Source: RGIG5952 sp045603485 (GTDB lineage Bacteria; Verrucomicrobiota; Kiritimatiellia; RFP12; JAAYLN01). From it: DNA of 38,836 nt. The position numbers were made by a program, and so were the translations under genes. This document shows, piece after piece, positions 15,589 to 24,073 of the stretch. The notes under the pieces are model-generated. The model did no database searches. It was not told the DNA's origin and worked only from the letters and a program-made list of their open reading frames with translations. Where the stretch lies: positions 1 through 38,836 of the forward strand of contig JAZUMF010000126.1 of NCBI GenBank assembly GCA_045603485.1. Reading direction: 5' to 3'. Position 1 is the first letter of the stretch. Each line of letters starts with the position of its first letter.

Positions 15589-16344
15589 ATGAAGGTTACT
15601 ACAACACTAAAGTGGGCGGCAGTTTCTGCTGCATTTATTTCTATCGCATTACCAAGCTTTGGTCAGCTAATTGTTGCCAATGCCGCTCTTCGCGAGGAGA
15701 TTCGTCAGCAGACGGAATGGACTGACGAAAATATCTCAAAGCATCCATATCTCTTTATTCAAGATTATATTCGTAAATGCGATGACCTGAAGGCTAAGAT
15801 TGAGGCGCAGACAGTCACTCTTACACGCATGTCAAAAGAGGCTGCCCGTAAGGTAGAGGAGGCTGATGTTATAAAGGCGCGCTATTCGCGTTTTTTGGAT
15901 TTAGCGAATAAAGCCTATGACGAGGCGGAAGCGAGCGGCAAGTGGCCCGTTGTGATAAACGGTTACGAGATGGATGAGGAAGAGCTAGGAGCAAAGATGG
16001 AAGATGCCGTAACGCGCTTAGAGCTTGCCGAAAAGGACAAAAAGGAAAATATAGCCATTGGCAAAAAAGTTGAAATTCGTAAGACTATGTTAAAGAAGAG
16101 AAAACGCGAAACGATAAATCTCAGGTTGAAGCTGGTACAGCAAGGAGAGCAAGTCAAAATGAATGAAGCATTAGCTGAGATTGAAGGCTTGAAAGATGTT
16201 CTTGGAACTATTAGTGATATGATGGTTGAGATCGATGAGGATCCAACAAAGCTTTCGGTTGACGAGTTGATGGAAGAAGACCCCAAGGAGGCACAGAAAG
16301 CGAGAATTCGTGCAATTCGTGAGAGGGCAAAAAAGGCTCAATAG
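15589..16344 (+). CDS. exported coiled-coil protein of unknown function
   Basis: A 251-residue protein. Residues 1-25 are a signal peptide (KWAAVSAAFISIALPSFG core) with cleavage probable near SFGQ. The mature part is almost entirely charged heptad-like helix, for example DDLKAKIEAQTVTLTRMSKEA (about 65-85) and LELAEKDKKENIAIGKKVEI, with only a short aromatic/Gly segment near SGKWPVVINGYEM. It ends in a basic stretch, RIRAIRERAKKAQ. I recognise no named family. It is the first gene of the accessory block and is preceded by AAGGA and the duplicated leader element. A periplasmic structural or scaffolding role is only a guess. Confidence 0.75.
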   Translation: MKVTTTLKWAAVSAAFISIALPSFGQLIVANAALREEIRQQTEWTDENISKHPYLFIQDYIRKCDDLKAKIEAQTVTLTRMSKEAARKVEEADVIKARYSRFLDLANKAYDEAEASGKWPVVINGYEMDEEELGAKMEDAVTRLELAEKDKKENIAIGKKVEIRKTMLKKRKRETINLRLKLVQQGEQVKMNEALAEIEGLKDVLGTISDMMVEIDEDPTKLSVDELMEEDPKEAQKARIRAIRERAKKAQ

Positions 16345-16383
16345 TAATAGTAAGTTTTTTGGTATAAAAAGGAGAACTTTGTA

Positions 16384-17478
16384 ATGTGTGTTATTAATGG
16401 TATGGAAGGTCAATTTGCAAATAGAGATGATTTGCATATTGTTAATGTTCATATGGGGCTTGGGAATAATACAATACCAGCCCGTTGTTTTATGGGCTGC
16501 TTAAATCTAACCCATATAACGATACCAGAAGGCGTTATTGCCATAGAGGATAGAGCTTTTGCAAATTGTATTAATTTGCAGGAGATTCACTTGCCTAATT
16601 CAATTACCGAAATTGGTGAGTCTGTTTTTGAAGGGTGTCAAAATTTAACTACGATTAATTGTCCAGAAAATTTAGCTAGGATGCCGAATAACTTAGGACA
16701 TGATTGCTCAGAAGTTGGAATGCAAAATTTCCGTGAGGGATTCCTTCACAATAAATTTGAAGATATGTTTGCCGCTTTAGAGAGAGCTGTCGGGTATCTT
16801 GGTTGGCGTGATGGATATCGCAATGCGATACTCCATTTTAGTAATATTGACTGGGCGAATGCAGCTGACGCAGAGGTCTTAGAATTAGTAGCCCGTCAAG
16901 ATAATAATATTGCAAATATCGGGCAGGGCTTAGTTGCCATTGGTGGCGAAAATGCTATTCAGAATCATATTCAAGAGTGTAGAGAAGTTGTCAGCCATTT
17001 GTATGAAATAGCTAACGCTGCGCGGAATGACAATATGACACCCCTTCAGATAAATCAACAAATAGATCAAATAAATCGACAAATAAATGTATGCAGAGAG
17101 GGCTTTAACCAACTGTTTGACGCTCGTCCACATATAATTTTCAACAGGCTTGTTGTGGCTGCATTTGCAAATTATGTTGTCCCAATACCAAACGAAAACC
17201 AGCTCCAACGCCTTGCTGATATATTGAATCGTATGGGTATAAGATACGATAATCAACCTTTGATATTTGATAATCAAAATTGTTTTATTCTTCAGCACAG
17301 GATTTTTGAGTCATTGTCAATGTTCTTGCCCAATCGCAATTGTTATGAACTTGGGTGCTTTGCATGGGTTCTTTCAAATGCTGATGAAGATGCAATAACC
17401 GAGGAACATTTTGCTGGTGAGGCTTTGGCAATACAGCAAATTCACAATATACTCAATGACGCCGGATTACTTAATTAA
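16384..17478 (+). CDS. BspA-type leucine-rich-repeat (LRR_5) protein
   Basis: 364 residues. After a short N-terminus come about three LRR_5 repeats at residues 30-100 (IPARCFMGCLNLTHITIPEG, IEDRAFANCINLQEIHLPNS, IGESVFEGCQNLTTINCPEN), the pattern of Treponema/BspA-like proteins that bind proteins. The remaining 260 residues are Asn/Gln-rich and helical with no recognised domain. No signal peptide is visible, so despite the LRR type it may be cytoplasmic. An AAGGAG site lies 8-13 nt before the ATG. It follows the coiled-coil gene by 39 nt and precedes the Sel1-SUMF1 gene by 36 nt, consistent with one transcript. Confidence 0.78.
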   Translation: MCVINGMEGQFANRDDLHIVNVHMGLGNNTIPARCFMGCLNLTHITIPEGVIAIEDRAFANCINLQEIHLPNSITEIGESVFEGCQNLTTINCPENLARMPNNLGHDCSEVGMQNFREGFLHNKFEDMFAALERAVGYLGWRDGYRNAILHFSNIDWANAADAEVLELVARQDNNIANIGQGLVAIGGENAIQNHIQECREVVSHLYEIANAARNDNMTPLQINQQIDQINRQINVCREGFNQLFDARPHIIFNRLVVAAFANYVVPIPNENQLQRLADILNRMGIRYDNQPLIFDNQNCFILQHRIFESLSMFLPNRNCYELGCFAWVLSNADEDAITEEHFAGEALAIQQIHNILNDAGLLN

Positions 17479-17514
17479 AACCGTTAAACATCTAATCAAT
17501 AAAGGAGTTTAATA

Positions 17515-20283
17515 ATGAAGAGATCAATTTTATTTCGCACATTATGCGTACTAGTGGGTTTTCTATTTACATCTGTAATTACCGTATTTGGTAGCAATGT
17601 GACAAATGAGTTTGAGAAGGTACTTGCTTTAGCTGAGCAAGGGGATCCCTTGAGTCAGTGTAAGCTTGGTCAAATATATGAGGACGGTTTATACGGTGTT
17701 ACGAAGGACGAAGCCAAAGCCGCAGAGTGGTTTACGAAGGGATTAAAGTCGTATACGAAGGAAGCTGAAGAGGGTGATGTAGAGACACAGGATTATCTTG
17801 GTTCTGTATATATGAATGGTTGGTTGGGTGTTGCGAAGGACGAAGCCAAGGCCTTAGAGTGGTTTACGAAGGCAGCCGCAGGAGGGCATGCGGCTGCAAT
17901 GCTTTATCTTGGTAATGTATATCATAATGGTTTATGCGGTGTTGCGAAGGACGAAGCAAAGGCCTTAGAGTGGTTTATAAAGTCAGCCGAACATGGGAAT
18001 GTGCACGCAAAGAGTATTGTAGAACTTCAAAAGCGGAGAGTAAAAAAGGTAGAATATCCTTCAAACCAAGTGATCGCAAAAAAGGTAATTGAAGAAAACT
18101 GGACTAAACTTCCTGAGAATGCGACCTTTAGTGGGGGTGAAACAAATAATATCATGGAGGTTACTCCATCTATTGTTACTCCCTCTGTTATTGAAGGCTA
18201 CTGGGCTAATGTTTTAGAGAATGCGACGCGAATATCAGTAGGCCCTCGGTCGAAAGGGGCTGAGTCCCAAAAAGGGGAGGGAATACTTGAAGCATTTGGT
18301 ATGCAGTATATGCCCAATGCATACGAGTACTACCAAGAAGTGCGTGCTAAGGCTATTGAACGAGAGCAAATATTCAAGGAGAACTTTCCTGAAGGCGAAA
18401 AGTCAGATAGCACAGGCGGCAGGCTTTATACAAAAGTTCAGAAAGCTACGGCTAAAGCAGTTGGAGAGTATTTCAGGCGACGGGACGAGCTTTGTCATTT
18501 TTACTTAATGCATAAGGCAGGCATAATGAATAGCCAAGAGCTAATGAAGCTAGATGAAGCCAAGATTAGTACGCTCTTGCCGGCGATTGGTAGTGAATTT
18601 GTTGAGTTAAAATCCGAAGTCTCAAAGCCCACGGCTACAGAGAGGACATTTGCTGAGAAGTATATGACGTCAACATTGGCAGCCTATGATCGCATTTCAA
18701 AGCAAATGACAGAGACCTTAGAATTACATGAGGCACTCGCACTAGATTACTCAATTCTTGACGCATTAAGGGGAGCTTTAGCCTTGAATGTTGTAGCCTC
18801 AAGATTTAATCTTATATTAGAAAACAATAACGCCATCGTTGAAACATTTAAGAAAAACTCATTACTTTACACATTTGAAAAGATAACAGTCGGAGAGCTT
18901 GCCAAGCAGGACGAAGAGTTAAGTGTAAAAATGCAAAGCCTTGAAAAGAAACTGCCTATTCATGACTATGGTAAAGAGTGGCTTTTTCTCAATTGGACGG
19001 ATAACGAGGAGTTTAATGTTATTTTTAGAGAGGTTCCAGATTTTGTGTTTGAAGCAACAATTATGGCGTTAAGATCATCAATGGTAGAAATACCGGGCAA
19101 AGATTACTTGATGAGTAAGTATGAGGTGACGCAAGGCTTGTGGAAGGCAGTGATGGGCGAGAATCCGTCTAAATTCAAAGGAGCCTCAACAAAACCTGTA
19201 GAGAATGTATCATGGAATGATATTCAAGAGTTTTTGAAGAAATTGAATGAACATCCGAAAGTAAAGGCATCCGGGCTAGTGTATCGATTGCCTACAGCAG
19301 ATGAGTGGGAGTATGCTTGCCGAGCAGGAGCAACGGGTGACTATTGCAGGCTTGCTGATGGGACAGAGATAACAAAAGCAACCTTGGGTGATGTTGCGTG
19401 GTTTAAGGATAACAGCAATGAAGAAACTCATCCCGTAGGACAAAAGAAACCTAATGCTTATGGTCTATATGATATGCATGGTAATGTGTGGGAGTGGATT
19501 TTTACTGTTGCTGGCGACTTTTATGCTTATGTTTTTTACGGTGGAAGTTGGTACAAATCTAGCGACATTTGCCAATCATCCTATCGCTTTAGGCGTGACT
19601 CGGATGTCCGGGGCTCCGACTTGGGTTTTCGCCTTTGTGCCTCTAGTTGGTTTGTTGAGTTAAAGGAGTTAAAGAACTCGATGGTAAAAATACCGGACAA
19701 AGATTACTTGATGAGCAAGTATGAGGTGACGCAAGGACTATGGGAGGCTGTGATGGGCAATAACCCATCTGAATTCAAAGGTGATCCAAGGAGACCTGTA
19801 GATAGAGTCTCTTCTTGGTACGCTATTCAAGAGTTTTTGGAGAAATTGAATAAACTTCCAGAAGTCCAAGCGTCAGGATTAGAGTATCGATTGCCTACAG
19901 CGGAAGAGTGGGAGTATGCTTGCCGAGCAGGAGCAACGGGTGACTATTGCAAGCTTGCTGACGGAACAGAGATAACAAAAGAAACCTTGGGTGATGTTGC
20001 GTGGTTTTATGATAATAGGCATAGCAAGACTCATCCCGTAGGGCAAAAGAAACCTAATGCTTATGGTTTATATGATATGCATGGCAATGTGTGGGAGTTG
20101 ACTTCTACTATTGTTAATGACATCTTTTATATTAGTTGCGGTGGAAGTTGGAGCGCTTCTAGCTACTTTTGCCAATCATCCAATCGTAGTAGGATCCGCT
20201 TTGGTGACTGGGATTACTGTGCCGCCACAGGTTTTCGTCTTTGCGCCTCAAGTAGGGCTGATAAGGCTCAAGAGGGTAAGTAG
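17515..20283 (+). CDS. exported Sel1-repeat plus double SUMF1-domain protein (paralogue A)
   Basis: 922 residues. Signal peptide 1-27 (hydrophobic LCVLVGFLFTSVITVFG). Three Sel1-like repeats at about 38-165 (e.g. AAGGHAAAMLYLGNVYHNGL with AKALEWF). A helical region of unknown family at about 205-515. Two FGE-sulfatase (SUMF1, C-type-lectin-like) domains at about 522-714 and 720-917, each with the MSKYEVTQGLW, RLPTAxEWEYACRAGAT, YGLYDMHGNVWE and GFRLCAS motifs. The Cys pair of true formylglycine-generating enzyme (CxxxxC) is not complete, only the first Cys being kept, so a binding rather than catalytic role is more likely. Strong AAAGGAG ribosome site. Nearly the whole C-terminal two thirds is repeated in the next gene. 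Confidence 0.85.
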   Translation: MKRSILFRTLCVLVGFLFTSVITVFGSNVTNEFEKVLALAEQGDPLSQCKLGQIYEDGLYGVTKDEAKAAEWFTKGLKSYTKEAEEGDVETQDYLGSVYMNGWLGVAKDEAKALEWFTKAAAGGHAAAMLYLGNVYHNGLCGVAKDEAKALEWFIKSAEHGNVHAKSIVELQKRRVKKVEYPSNQVIAKKVIEENWTKLPENATFSGGETNNIMEVTPSIVTPSVIEGYWANVLENATRISVGPRSKGAESQKGEGILEAFGMQYMPNAYEYYQEVRAKAIEREQIFKENFPEGEKSDSTGGRLYTKVQKATAKAVGEYFRRRDELCHFYLMHKAGIMNSQELMKLDEAKISTLLPAIGSEFVELKSEVSKPTATERTFAEKYMTSTLAAYDRISKQMTETLELHEALALDYSILDALRGALALNVVASRFNLILENNNAIVETFKKNSLLYTFEKITVGELAKQDEELSVKMQSLEKKLPIHDYGKEWLFLNWTDNEEFNVIFREVPDFVFEATIMALRSSMVEIPGKDYLMSKYEVTQGLWKAVMGENPSKFKGASTKPVENVSWNDIQEFLKKLNEHPKVKASGLVYRLPTADEWEYACRAGATGDYCRLADGTEITKATLGDVAWFKDNSNEETHPVGQKKPNAYGLYDMHGNVWEWIFTVAGDFYAYVFYGGSWYKSSDICQSSYRFRRDSDVRGSDLGFRLCASSWFVELKELKNSMVKIPDKDYLMSKYEVTQGLWEAVMGNNPSEFKGDPRRPVDRVSSWYAIQEFLEKLNKLPEVQASGLEYRLPTAEEWEYACRAGATGDYCKLADGTEITKETLGDVAWFYDNRHSKTHPVGQKKPNAYGLYDMHGNVWELTSTIVNDIFYISCGGSWSASSYFCQSSNRSRIRFGDWDYCAATGFRLCASSRADKAQEGK

Positions 20284-20396
20284 AGAAGGAGAAAAGCGCG
20301 AGAGCCTAGCGTAGCAAACGAGCGGTAGCGATTTGCTGCGCTAGGCTCAATAGGTAGCAAAAAAGATTGAGTGATTTTGAGTTGTCAGTTTTTTTA
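18125..20396 (+). repeat. tandem duplication unit 1
   Basis: From the FSGGETNNIMEV coding segment of paralogue A through its stop codon and about 115 bp of downstream DNA. It matches 20519-22801 closely throughout except in the C-terminal parts of the SUMF1 domains. The start-codon context (AAGGAGTTTAATAATGAAGA) and first 12 codons are also shared by both genes, so paralogue B looks like a copy that lost the Sel1 segment. Confidence 0.85.
20302..20348 (+). repeat. long imperfect palindrome after paralogue A
   Basis: GAGCCTAGCG-t-AGCAAA (20302-20318) pairs with TTTGCT-g-CGCTAGGCTC (20332-20348), a 17-bp stem if the U-G pair is counted, with a 13-nt loop. A decayed version follows paralogue B near 22707-22755. 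There is no T-run directly after it, so it is a poor intrinsic terminator; mRNA end protection or a REP-like repeat is possible. Confidence 0.6.
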
Positions 20397-20448
20397 CCGG
20401 TCAGTATCTGCATTTTTCCGTCTAATTTATGGTAAAAGGAGTTTAATA

Positions 20449-22689
20449 ATGAAGAGATTAATTTTATTTCGCACATTATGCGTTGCCACCGCTCTGATTT
20501 TCGGAGCGGTATTTACAGCCTTTAGTGGGGGTGAAACAAATAATATCATGGAGGTTACTCCATCTATCGTTACTCCCTCTGTTATTGAAGGCTACTGGAC
20601 TAATGTTTTAAAGAATGCGACGCTAATATCAGTAGACCCTCGTTCAAAGAATGCAGATTCCAAAAAAGGAGAGGGAATGCTTGAAGCGTTTGGTATGCAG
20701 TATATGCCTAATGCATACGAATATTATCAGGAAGTGCGTGCTAAGGCTATTGAGCTAAAGCAAAAATTCGAGGAGAATTTTCCTGAAGGCAAAAAGTCAG
20801 ATAGCACAGGCGGCGAGCTTTATACAGAGATTATGAAAGCTACGGCTAAAAAAGTTGGAGAGTATTTCAGGCGACGGGACGAGCTTTGTCATTTTTACTT
20901 AATGCATAAGGCAGGCATAATGAATAGCCAAGAGCTAATGAAGCTCGATGAAGCCAAGATTAGTATGCTCTTGCCGGCGATTGGTAGTGAATTTGTTATG
21001 TTATACCCCATAGTCTCAAAGCCCACGGCTACAGAGAGAACATTTGCTGAGAAGTATATGCCGTCAACATTGGCAGCTTATGAGCGCATTTCAAAGCAAA
21101 TGACAGAGACCTTAGAATTACATAGGGCACTCGCACTAGATTACTCAATTCTTGACGCATTAAGGGGAGCTTTAGCCTTGAATGTTGTAGCCTCAAGGTT
21201 TAATCTTATAGTAGAAAACAATAACGCCCTCGTTGCAACATTTAAGCAAAACTCGCTACTTCATAGTGTTGATGAGATAACAGTCGAAAAACTTGCCAAG
21301 CAGGATGATGAGCTAAGTGTAAAAATGCAAGGTTTTGAAAAGAAACTGCTGCCTATTCACGACTATGGTAAAGAGTGGCTTTTTCTCAATTGGACGAATA
21401 ACGAGGAGGTTAATGTTATTTTGAGAGAGGTTCCAGATATTGTGTTTGAAGCATTAATTATGGCGTTAAGATCATCGATGGTAGAAATACCGGGCAAAAA
21501 TTACTTGATGAGTAAGTATGAGGTGACGCAAGGCTTGTGGGAGGTTGTGATGGGCAATAATCCATCGCATTTCAAAGGAGCCCCAAAAAAACCTGTAGAG
21601 CGTGTTTCTTGGGATGATATGCAAGCGTTTTTGGCGAAATTGAATGCACTTCCGTCAGTAAAGGCATCAGGATTAGTGTATCGATTGCCTACAGCGGAAG
21701 AGTGGGGGTATGCTTGCCGGGCAGGAGCAACGGGTCTCTATTGCAAGCTTGCTGACGGGACAGAGATAACAGATGAAACCTTGGGTGATGTTGCGTGGTT
21801 TGAGCTTAACAGCGACAATACTCATCCCGTAGGGCAAAAGAAACCTAATGCTTATGGTTTATATGATATGCATGGCAATGTGTCGGAGTGGACTTCTACT
21901 GTTCATGGCGACGATTACGATTATTTTAATTGCGGTGGTAGTTGGCTCTATTCTGGCTATTTTTGCCAATCTTCCAATAGGGGGTGGAATTCCTCGGATA
22001 AACGGGGCTTCGACTTGGGTTTTCGCCTTTGTGCCACTAGTAGGCTTGTCGAGTTAAAGGAGTTAAAGAACTCGATGGTAGAAATACCGGGCAAAGATTA
22101 CTTGATGAGTAAGTATGAGGTGACGCAAGGCTTGTGGGAGGCTGTGACGGGCAATAATCCATCGCATTTCAAAGGAGACCCAAAAAAACCTGTAGAGCGT
22201 GTTTCTTGGGATGATATGCAAGCGTTTTTGGCGAAATTGAATGCACTTCCGGAAGTAAAGGCATCAGGATTAGTGTATCGATTGCCTACAGCGGAAGAGT
22301 GGGAGTATGCTTGCCGAGCAGGAGCAACGGGTGACTATTGCAAGCTTGCTGACGGAACAGAGATAACAAAGGAAACCTTGGGTGATGTTGCGTGGTTTAT
22401 CAGCGACAAGACTCATCCCGTAGGGCAAAAGAAACCTAATGCATATGGTTTATATGATATGCATGGCAATGTGTGGGAGTGGACTTCTACTGCTAATCGC
22501 GACAGTTATGGCTTCATTGTTAATTATGTTTGTTGCGGTGGGAGTTGGGGCAGCTATAATTTAAATGATTCCTATTCCAATTTCTCTTCATCCTCTCGTC
22601 GGAGGTATGACTCGGATGACCGGAGCAACTACGTAGGTTTTCGTCTTTGTGCCTCTTGCAGGGCTGACAAGGCTCAAGAGGGTAAGTAG
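20449..22689 (+). CDS. exported double SUMF1-domain protein (paralogue B)
   Basis: 746 residues from the ATG at 20449, chosen because it has AAAAGGAG at proper spacing and gives the same signal peptide opening as paralogue A (ILFRTLCV); an in-frame extension to 20371 lacks both. The Sel1 repeats of paralogue A are absent. The helical middle region begins right after the signal peptide. SUMF1 domains start at about residues 342 and 541. The sequence between them and A is largely the same, but the segments after GGSW differ strongly: SGYFCQSSNRGWNSSDKRG in domain 1 and a longer, Ser/Tyr/Asn-rich segment in domain 2. Binding of a surface or periplasmic ligand is an inference from the lectin-like fold. 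Confidence 0.85.
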   Translation: MKRLILFRTLCVATALIFGAVFTAFSGGETNNIMEVTPSIVTPSVIEGYWTNVLKNATLISVDPRSKNADSKKGEGMLEAFGMQYMPNAYEYYQEVRAKAIELKQKFEENFPEGKKSDSTGGELYTEIMKATAKKVGEYFRRRDELCHFYLMHKAGIMNSQELMKLDEAKISMLLPAIGSEFVMLYPIVSKPTATERTFAEKYMPSTLAAYERISKQMTETLELHRALALDYSILDALRGALALNVVASRFNLIVENNNALVATFKQNSLLHSVDEITVEKLAKQDDELSVKMQGFEKKLLPIHDYGKEWLFLNWTNNEEVNVILREVPDIVFEALIMALRSSMVEIPGKNYLMSKYEVTQGLWEVVMGNNPSHFKGAPKKPVERVSWDDMQAFLAKLNALPSVKASGLVYRLPTAEEWGYACRAGATGLYCKLADGTEITDETLGDVAWFELNSDNTHPVGQKKPNAYGLYDMHGNVSEWTSTVHGDDYDYFNCGGSWLYSGYFCQSSNRGWNSSDKRGFDLGFRLCATSRLVELKELKNSMVEIPGKDYLMSKYEVTQGLWEAVTGNNPSHFKGDPKKPVERVSWDDMQAFLAKLNALPEVKASGLVYRLPTAEEWEYACRAGATGDYCKLADGTEITKETLGDVAWFISDKTHPVGQKKPNAYGLYDMHGNVWEWTSTANRDSYGFIVNYVCCGGSWGSYNLNDSYSNFSSSSRRRYDSDDRSNYVGFRLCASCRADKAQEGK

Positions 22690-22801
22690 AGAAGGAGAAA
22701 AGCGAGAGAGCCTAGCGTGGCAAACGAGCGGGAGCGAGTTGCTGCGCTAATCTCAACAGGGAGCAAAAAAAATTGAGTGATTTTGAGTTGTCAGTTTTTT
22801 A
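20519..22801 (+). repeat. tandem duplication unit 2
   Basis: Second copy of the unit at 18125-20396, again including the downstream non-coding stretch with the decayed palindrome and the TTGAGTGATTTTGAGTTGTC tail. Confidence 0.85.
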
Positions 22802-22823
22802 AAAAAGATAAGAGGAGTCTAAT

Positions 22824-22994
22824 ATGAGTTCAAAATGCAGACATTGTGGAAGTACGAGTTATGGTAGCGGTTGTTATCACAGCCCGACGAAGAAGCACGA
22901 GCATCGCGACGACGAGAAGCATTACGAATGGTGTGGCTCGTCTAGCTACGGCTCCGGCTGCTACCACAGCCCCACCGGCAAGCACGAGAAGTGA
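22824..22994 (+). CDS. 56-residue Cys/His-rich twin-motif protein
   Basis: A small gene with AGAGGAG about 8 nt before the ATG. The product is two copies of one motif: CRHCGSTSYGSGCYHSPTKK and, after a His/Asp/Glu-rich linker, WCGSSSYGSGCYHSPTGK with the following HEK. Each copy has Cys and His residues spaced as in a small zinc-binding knuckle; the second has lost the first Cys (YEWC instead of CxxC). Metal binding is an inference. It lies between the SUMF1 paralogues and the Trp-rich protein and is probably co-transcribed with them. Confidence 0.7.
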   Translation: MSSKCRHCGSTSYGSGCYHSPTKKHEHRDDEKHYEWCGSSSYGSGCYHSPTGKHEK

Positions 22995-23024
22995 GAATTT
23001 GGTAATAATGTAAAGGATTATCAT

Positions 23025-23741
23025 ATGAACGACAATGATTACAGGAATTGGGATGGAATCACCTGGGCGAAACGGTTGCGAGGGAAGCCTGAATTGGCAG
23101 AAATTTGTGATTGGGGGAAATTTACGACAGAAGATTGGTTGTATTTGTTGGATCATTGCCCAAATAATGACGAATTCATAAAACATTGTGACAAATGGGA
23201 ATTTTTCCCGATTGATATAGTTTGCGATATATTATTAAGTCGCCATCCTCACCTTATTGCCTTTTGTCCAGATTCTGTTTGGCGTAGGTTTTTTCTTGGC
23301 CATTGGGCAAAACTGATATGCAGCAAATCAGATAATAACGCGATAGTTGAAAAGATGAAGGAACTCGGTGTCGCTACGAATATTGAGAATGGACATGGAG
23401 TAATGATAGGTGGCTTTGAATGGTGTTGTCCGTTTCATTGGGCAGAAGAATACGGTTCCGTCTTTGTTAAAATAACAATTGCCGCTGCGAGTCCGAGAGC
23501 GCACGATCAAAAAGTTAGATTAATCGCGGAACGCTCAGTGATTAATCCGCATGGAAGTATTCGTGGCAGGTATCACTCTGATATTTTGAAACACATTCAA
23601 TGGCTTGCTGTGATGGCGGCAGATTTTGCCAAGATGGCGGCTGAGGCTGCAAAGGCAATATCCGAATCTGGATATGCAGAGGAATATGACATTATTGCCG
23701 AGGCTGCTGCATATGAAATTAAGTTGCTAACGGAAAAGTAG
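23025..23741 (+). CDS. Trp-rich short-repeat protein of unknown function
   Basis: 238 residues without a signal peptide. The N-terminal part holds two copies of a repeat of the form W-xx-LL/RL-xxx-P-xxxxx-C-D-W: ITWAKRLRGKPELAEICDW and DWLYLLDHCPNNDEFIKHCD. Such repeats occur in long arrays in proteins of several gut bacteria; here only two or three are present. The middle has GFEWCCPFHWAEEYG, and the C-terminal 60 residues are an Ala/Glu-rich helix. An AAAGGA site lies about 9 nt upstream. I do not recognise a function; it appears to be the last gene of the accessory block. Confidence 0.65.
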   Translation: MNDNDYRNWDGITWAKRLRGKPELAEICDWGKFTTEDWLYLLDHCPNNDEFIKHCDKWEFFPIDIVCDILLSRHPHLIAFCPDSVWRRFFLGHWAKLICSKSDNNAIVEKMKELGVATNIENGHGVMIGGFEWCCPFHWAEEYGSVFVKITIAAASPRAHDQKVRLIAERSVINPHGSIRGRYHSDILKHIQWLAVMAADFAKMAAEAAKAISESGYAEEYDIIAEAAAYEIKLLTEK

Positions 23742-23830
23742 AAGAAATTGTATAATGCTTGCCAAAGAATTACTCACTAAAAAGATAGAAAAATGAGCAC
23801 GGTTTTTTTATTCTTTTTATTAGATATAAT

Positions 23831-23859
23831 TTGCTTAATTGTTGATTTTGTGATAAAAT
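23831..23859 (+). promoter_or_regulatory. extended -10 promoter of rpsA
   Basis: TTGCTT at 23831-23836, a 17-bp spacer and TAAAAT at 23854-23859, with TG at 23851-23852 giving an extended -10. Predicted start near 23866 leaves a leader of about 208 nt before rpsA. Confidence 0.65.
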
Positions 23860-23865
23860 TAAATG

Positions 23866-24073
23866 CTTTTATCGTTGTAAAAGTATAGCCGATTTATCGT
23901 TTGGGGACGAGGTTCAATTTCGGCTAGTCAAATCATGAACCATCAATCATTAAGATGGTAATCGGCGTTGCGGCATTGCCGGTCAACATTGTCTTTGTGA
24001 CATTCGTTAGGGCGTCCGAGGTTCCCCCAAACCTTCTCCCTTATGGCTGATTGCCTGATTTCGGAAAGTTAAA
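23866..24073 (+). promoter_or_regulatory. long structured 5' leader of rpsA
   Basis: No gene is visible in this stretch. GTTTGGGG (23899-23906) can pair with CCCCAAAC (24025-24032), closing about 118 nt that include smaller stems such as the GGCATTGCC area. The ribosome site GGAAAG follows outside the closing stem. Ribosomal protein S1 is known in other bacteria to repress its own translation through a folded leader; that this leader does so is an inference. Confidence 0.45.

Noticed and set aside
18125..22801. A complete diversity-generating retroelement
   Set aside because: No reverse transcriptase and no template repeat in the window, and substitutions are not restricted to adenines; kept only as a hypothesis.
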